Source: Pseudomonas sp. Teo4
GTDB taxonomy: Bacteria; Pseudomonadota; Gammaproteobacteria; Pseudomonadales; Pseudomonadaceae
Direction: 5' to 3'
NCBI RefSeq assembly: GCF_034387475.1
Contig: NZ_JAXCIL010000003.1
Coordinates: 86,059-150,058, forward strand
Length of the DNA stretch: 64,000 nt
Shown here: positions 61,765 to 64,000 of the stretch, one piece after another
How the letters are laid out: each line of letters starts with the position of its first letter
Numbering within the stretch: position 1 is the first letter of the stretch
Made by a program: the position numbers and the translations under genes
The notes under the pieces: generated by a model
Databases searched by the model: none
Seen by the model: only the letters and a program-made list of their open reading frames with translations
What the model was told of the DNA's origin: nothing

Positions 61765-61831
61765 AATAGCTTGCCAATCCGTGTGTGGAGCGGTGGCTCT
61801 TATTCAAGCGTCTGCTCGGTGTATAATCTAG
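61748..61831 (+). CDS. Alternative PilV end 2
   Basis: ANPGCRIACQSVCGAVALIQ and ASARCII, then stop. The first residues run through repeat 3 in another frame, so the segment is compact and cysteine-rich (four Cys). Confidence 0.5.
   Translation, partial: ANPGCRIACQSVCGAVALIQASARCII
61771..61788 (+). repeat. sfx repeat 3
   Basis: TTGCCAATCCGTGTGTGG, forward, one base shorter than the core; only 25 bases after the start of repeat 2. A frame from it reads ANPCVERWLLFKRLLGV to a stop at 61826. Confidence 0.75.
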
Positions 61832-61963
61832 GACGTGCGCTTCAATAGCTATTGTCTCCATTCTTGCAATTGCATAACTCGATCTTGTGATCACCAATGG
61901 CGGCCACCGCAGATAATTGTGGCTCGCTCTGGGCTCTTTTTCCTTCTGCTCATGAACTGGTTT

Positions 61964-61982
61964 TGACCAATCCGGTGTGTGG
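61964..61982 (+). repeat. sfx repeat 4
   Basis: TGACCAATCCGGTGTGTGG, forward, one change in the left part. Confidence 0.85.
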
Positions 61983-62049
61983 ATCCAACGTCACGAGCTA
62001 TGGGGCAGGTAGCTCCAATTCACGCGTCTGTTCTTACGGAAGGCATTAA
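61966..62049 (+). CDS. Alternative PilV end 3
   Basis: TNPVCGSNVTSYGAGSSNSR and VCSYGRH, then stop. The tail SYGAGSSNS..CS resembles the LYGGASPSS..SGSCGS stretch near 62487-62541, so the two are probably diverged copies. Confidence 0.6.
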   Translation, partial: TNPVCGSNVTSYGAGSSNSRVCSYGRH

Positions 62050-62107
62050 ATGGAACGTGCGGGAATAGTGGACTTCTCGTGGCTCAAGCTTAATATACGA
62101 AGATTGA

Positions 62108-62122
62108 TTGCCAAGCGGGTGG
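62108..62122 (+). repeat. Degenerate sfx-like sequence
   Basis: TTGCCAAGCGGGTGG, forward; keeps the left half of the core only. It stands at the same place in its unit as repeat 8 does (62598), after a shared CTTCTCGTGGCTC sequence. Confidence 0.45.
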
Positions 62123-62192
62123 AGGATTAATCAAGATGTCGGATAGCTCCATTGACAGAATGCTGGACAACTATTTTCTGCTGCAAGTTCTC

Positions 62193-62211
62193 TTGCCAAT
62201 CCGGTGTGTCA
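62193..62211 (+). repeat. sfx repeat 5
   Basis: TTGCCAATCCGGTGTGTCA, forward; the last two bases differ. Confidence 0.85.
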
Positions 62212-62464
62212 CCGGGAGAGTCAACGATACAAAGCGGCTCGGTGTATACGCTATCTGCGGGAGCTATTGGTTAAACGCACTGGGAGTCAAGCCGCAATAA
62301 CCTTCCACATACCGATGTTGTGTTTTTCAGAACCAATCCATGTGTCTCCAATTGCAGATAATTGTCGCTTCTACCAGGCTCTTTCCATTTTGGACTCCAA
62401 TGCGCTGAACCAAGGAGCATCAGATGCGATAGACCATGTAGGGTGGGGCGGAACCTTAGTGTGA
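62195..62464 (+). CDS. Alternative PilV end 4
   Basis: ANPVCHRESQRYKAARCIRY followed by about 69 more residues, ending DAIDHVGWGGTLV; the longest segment (89 residues). It reads through another weak repeat at 62331-62347 (AACCAATCCATGTGTCTC) in frame. The opening bases after the repeat are like those of ends 2-3 (GGCTCGGTGTATA). Confidence 0.5.
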   Translation, partial: ANPVCHRESQRYKAARCIRYLRELLVKRTGSQAAITFHIPMLCFSEPIHVSPIADNCRFYQALSILDSNALNQGASDAIDHVGWGGTLV

Positions 62465-62597
62465 GGTTCCGCTTTGGATTCAGGCTATATGGAGGTGCTA
62501 GTCCTTCTTCAACAGCGTCTGGTTCTTGCGGATCAGCTGCTTAAATGGACGCTGCAGTTACGCTTCTCGTGGCTCGCGAATTAATAAGAAGCCTTGA

Positions 62598-62616
62598 TTG
62601 CCAATCCGGGGTGTGG
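62598..62616 (+). repeat. sfx repeat 6
   Basis: TTGCCAATCCGGGGTGTGG, forward. Confidence 0.9.
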
Positions 62617-62743
62617 TGGGCGGTTTATTCAGAACTTGAATGGCGGGGGCGGGTCTTACAACTACGCTATCACGAACCCGGCGGAATTCGGTCTAACGAC
62701 TCGTAACAGGTGCTTACGTTGTAGAACGAGGTTATACGGTTGA
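62600..62743 (+). CDS. Alternative PilV end 5
   Basis: ANPGCGGRFIQNLNGGGGSY, NYAITNPAEFGLTT, RNRCLRC and a basic tail (47 residues). The Gly-rich, Asn/Tyr-rich composition is that of a receptor-binding tip. Confidence 0.65.
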   Translation, partial: ANPGCGGRFIQNLNGGGGSYNYAITNPAEFGLTTRNRCLRCRTRLYG

Positions 62744-62828
62744 TTGGCGACCAGTTCGGAAGAAGGGTAGTTGGATGGTTGCACGCCCTGTATTTCCTAT
62801 GGCTGTTATAATTCACTTTTTAACGATT

Positions 62829-62847
62829 TTGCCAATCCGGGGTGTGG
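62829..62847 (+). repeat. sfx repeat 7
   Basis: TTGCCAATCCGGGGTGTGG, forward, identical to repeat 6. Confidence 0.9.
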
Positions 62848-63013
62848 TTCATTGAATAAACCATCGTATGTCCTGACTAGAATTTCTTATGTAAACAATC
62901 AACCAGGAGCTAACGGATACGCGACCTGTGGAAGTCAGCACCGGAAAGGGACTGCCTTTCCGGAAGTGGTCGTTATTGCGCCAATCCAATCGAGCGTGCA
63001 TGACATACGTTGA
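62831..63013 (+). CDS. Alternative PilV end 6
   Basis: ANPGCGSLNKPSYVLTRISY, VNNQPGANGYATCGSQ, HRKGTAFPEVVVIAPIQSS (60 residues). It is the best-looking tip domain of the set: ordered hydrophobic strands and a second cysteine. A rho-independent-like hairpin follows near 63107-63137. Confidence 0.65.
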   Translation, partial: ANPGCGSLNKPSYVLTRISYVNNQPGANGYATCGSQHRKGTAFPEVVVIAPIQSSVHDIR

Positions 63014-63106
63014 TTGCAACTGGGTAGCGTTAGGACCAGGTTTAGGAGCAACAATGTTCGTCCCCAAGATGCTGCTCCCCTAACATGCTTTTAGTTCACT
63101 GTTTAC

Positions 63107-63137
63107 GCTGCTCCCCATACGCTTACCGGGGCTTTTT
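63107..63137 (+). terminator. Hairpin with T-run within the shufflon
   Basis: GCTCCCC ... GGGGC with one bulge, followed by TTTTTT. It lies 100 bases after end 6 and could stop rightward transcripts when that orientation is read. Confidence 0.5.
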
Positions 63138-63150
63138 TATGGGAGGGTTT

Positions 63151-63231
63151 ATGGGTCGAATTGGTGCAACATGGACTTGTGATGGTTGGCAAAAGCCGGA
63201 AATGTTTGCTGTGCAATACCCGGTGCCCTGA
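63151..63231 (+). CDS. Possible small frame within a shufflon segment
   Basis: MGRIGATWTCDGWQKPEMFA then VQYPVP, stop (26 residues), behind a GGGAGG ribosome site. A shifted frame continues with residues of similar character (PDAERSIAAEAWIGDAIVCN), so it may be a decayed longer gene. Confidence 0.25.
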   Translation: MGRIGATWTCDGWQKPEMFAVQYPVP

Positions 63232-63404
63232 TCTTGGGTAATAAGCCCGGGAGAATCCAGTGTTCCAGACGCTGAACGATCTATTGCAGCCGAAGCCTGG
63301 ATAGGTGATGCTATCGTTTGCAACCATGGTTTGGAAGTTATGGTGCAGATCTTGTGGGCTCGGACATATTAAGTACAGTTCCTGAAACCCCAACCCCTAC
63401 ACTT

Positions 63405-63476
63405 TTAGGGCGGTAATAAGAAGTTGAATAAAACTGTTGTTCGCCGCCATTGGATGCAACCACACCCCGGATTGGC
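63405..63476 (-). CDS. Alternative PilV end 7 (minus strand)
   Basis: From the inverted repeat at 63460-63478: ANPGCGCIQWRRTTVLFNFL then LPP, stop (23 residues). It converges on end 6, the standard pairing of two alternative ends in one invertible segment. Confidence 0.6.
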   Translation of the reverse strand, partial: ANPGCGCIQWRRTTVLFNFLLPP

Positions 63477-63478
63477 AA
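63460..63478 (-). repeat. sfx repeat 8, inverted
   Basis: On the minus strand TTGCCAATCCGGGGTGTGG, identical to repeats 6 and 7. Repeats 7 and 8 face each other and bound an invertible segment of about 630 bases. Confidence 0.9.
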
Positions 63479-63646
63479 TCCTAGTAAACAGCATAGGCAT
63501 AGAATGTGCTGCGCTTGATTGATTCGGCATGGATTGGAGGTTATTGAGTAAGCAAGATCCCGCCGGCACAAAGAAAGATGATTGCAGGTTGATTTGAAAT
63601 ACATATTGGCGTATTGAATTGATAGCAAGTCCCAATCCACGTATGC

Positions 63647-63832
63647 TTACTCTGCAACACGTTGGTCTTCATCGTATTCGTTGTTAGAAGAACGACTTGC
63701 CATGCCGTGTGGCAGGATCATAAACCATGGATGAGCTAGAATTTTTATCTCGTCCAGACAAACGTTGGGCAAGCATGGCGCAAAGTGTATAGCGTGATAC
63801 CTCCGCATTGGCCTTTCCACACCCGGATTGGC
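63647..63832 (-). CDS. Alternative PilV end 8 (minus strand)
   Basis: ANPGVERPMRRYHAIHFAPC, LPNVCLDEIKILAHPWFM, ILPHGMASRSSNN, EYDEDQRVAE (61 residues). It opens from the rightmost repeat in the window and is read leftward, the direction expected from a pilV constant gene to the right. A stop in this frame at 63899 means it is not yet joined to a long frame here. Confidence 0.6.
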   Translation of the reverse strand, partial: ANPGVERPMRRYHAIHFAPCLPNVCLDEIKILAHPWFMILPHGMASRSSNNEYDEDQRVAE

Positions 63833-63834
63833 AA
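63817..63834 (-). repeat. sfx repeat 9, inverted
   Basis: On the minus strand TTGCCAATCCGGGTGTGG, one base shorter than the core. It faces repeats 1-7 and is the rightmost copy in the window. A weak forward relative (GTCCCAATCCACGTATGC) lies at 63629. Confidence 0.85.
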
Positions 63835-64000
63835 AAACAGTTTTAAAAAGCAGAACTTGGCAAGCCAGCATGGTAACTATCGAGGCTTTTGTCATTAATC
63901 AAGCCAGGTAATGAGATCCGGACAAAGATGCTGCAGCACCTGAATTCGACGAGCATAGGCATAGATAGGACACGTAACCGCCGATTACCTTTTAAGCCGA

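Larger units (their letters stand above)
61556..64000. other. Shufflon: PilV C-terminal switch region, open to the right
   Basis: From 61556 to the window end, repeats of the sfx core TTGCCAATCCGGTGTGTGG and TTGCCAATCCGGGGTGTGG lie on both strands, beside rci. The R64 shufflon core is GTGCCAATCCGGTnnnTGG, so the match is direct. Each repeat opens a short frame beginning ANPVC, ANPGC or ANPGV, as expected for a PilV tip that is swapped by inversion. At least nine such ends are seen. The pilV constant part is expected outside the right edge, on the minus strand. Most of the sequence outside the frames has no other gene. Confidence 0.85.

Noticed and set aside
61556..63834. Evenly repeated 19-mers taken as a CRISPR array or integron attC sites
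   Set aside because: Spacing is irregular (25-630 bases), copies occur in both orientations, and the core matches the R64 sfx sequence next to an Rci-like recombinase.

Overview
The window reads as part of a large conjugative plasmid (or plasmid-derived integrative element) of a Pseudomonas. The GC-rich catabolic genes, the D-serine/folate enzymes and the Tn501/Tn1721-type transposon ends fit that genus, and the backbone carries a type IVB (IncI/Dot-Icm-like) transfer system. The host call is inference from gene style; no rRNA or tRNA was seen.

Left accessory block (1-10170): the end of a hexapeptide acyltransferase, then a leftward folate/one-carbon/serine block: folK-pabB, a DsdX-like GntP permease, purU, folD, D-serine ammonia-lyase and glyA. 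A divergent LysR regulator follows. Together these genes could import D-serine, deaminate it to pyruvate, split L-serine into glycine plus a folate-bound C1 unit, and burn that unit to formate. The LysR-glyA gap and the region upstream of a truncated amino-acid-binding protein (9841) share a long operator-like sequence.

Catabolic island (about 10171-18533): a rightward GC-rich operon with an APC permease, aldehyde dehydrogenase, GMC alcohol dehydrogenase, Ldh2-family reductase and ketoglutarate-semialdehyde-type dehydrogenase. It ends in a GntR regulator fused by deletion to the C-terminal part of an enolase-superfamily dehydratase. Its left edge cuts the binding-protein gene.

Transposon (18534-23185): a Tn3-family element with 38-bp ends, an intact resolvase and res-like site, a decayed tnpA, and cargo of a double cupin, TetR regulator, SDR oxidoreductase and OsmC protein with two matching operators. 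No target duplication was found.

Plasmid backbone (23186-61499): a 2026-residue protein, an AbiEi-like protein, a Xer-type recombinase, an ArdC-like antirestriction protein, and a leftward transfer operon (DsbC-like TrbB, M15 peptidase, coupling protein TrbC/DotL, TrbA/DotM, transglycosylase, TraX-like). A topoisomerase operon, PilM, an IcmW-like operon and TraY/DotA follow. At least five of these transcription units share the promoter pattern ACTTTCGTT-N4-TATAAT.

Shufflon (about 61556 to the window end): an Rci recombinase with an XRE partner precedes about a dozen sfx-like repeats (TTGCCAATCCGGTGTGTGG and variants) on both strands. At least nine alternative PilV C-terminal segments open from these repeats. 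The constant part of pilV lies outside the window.
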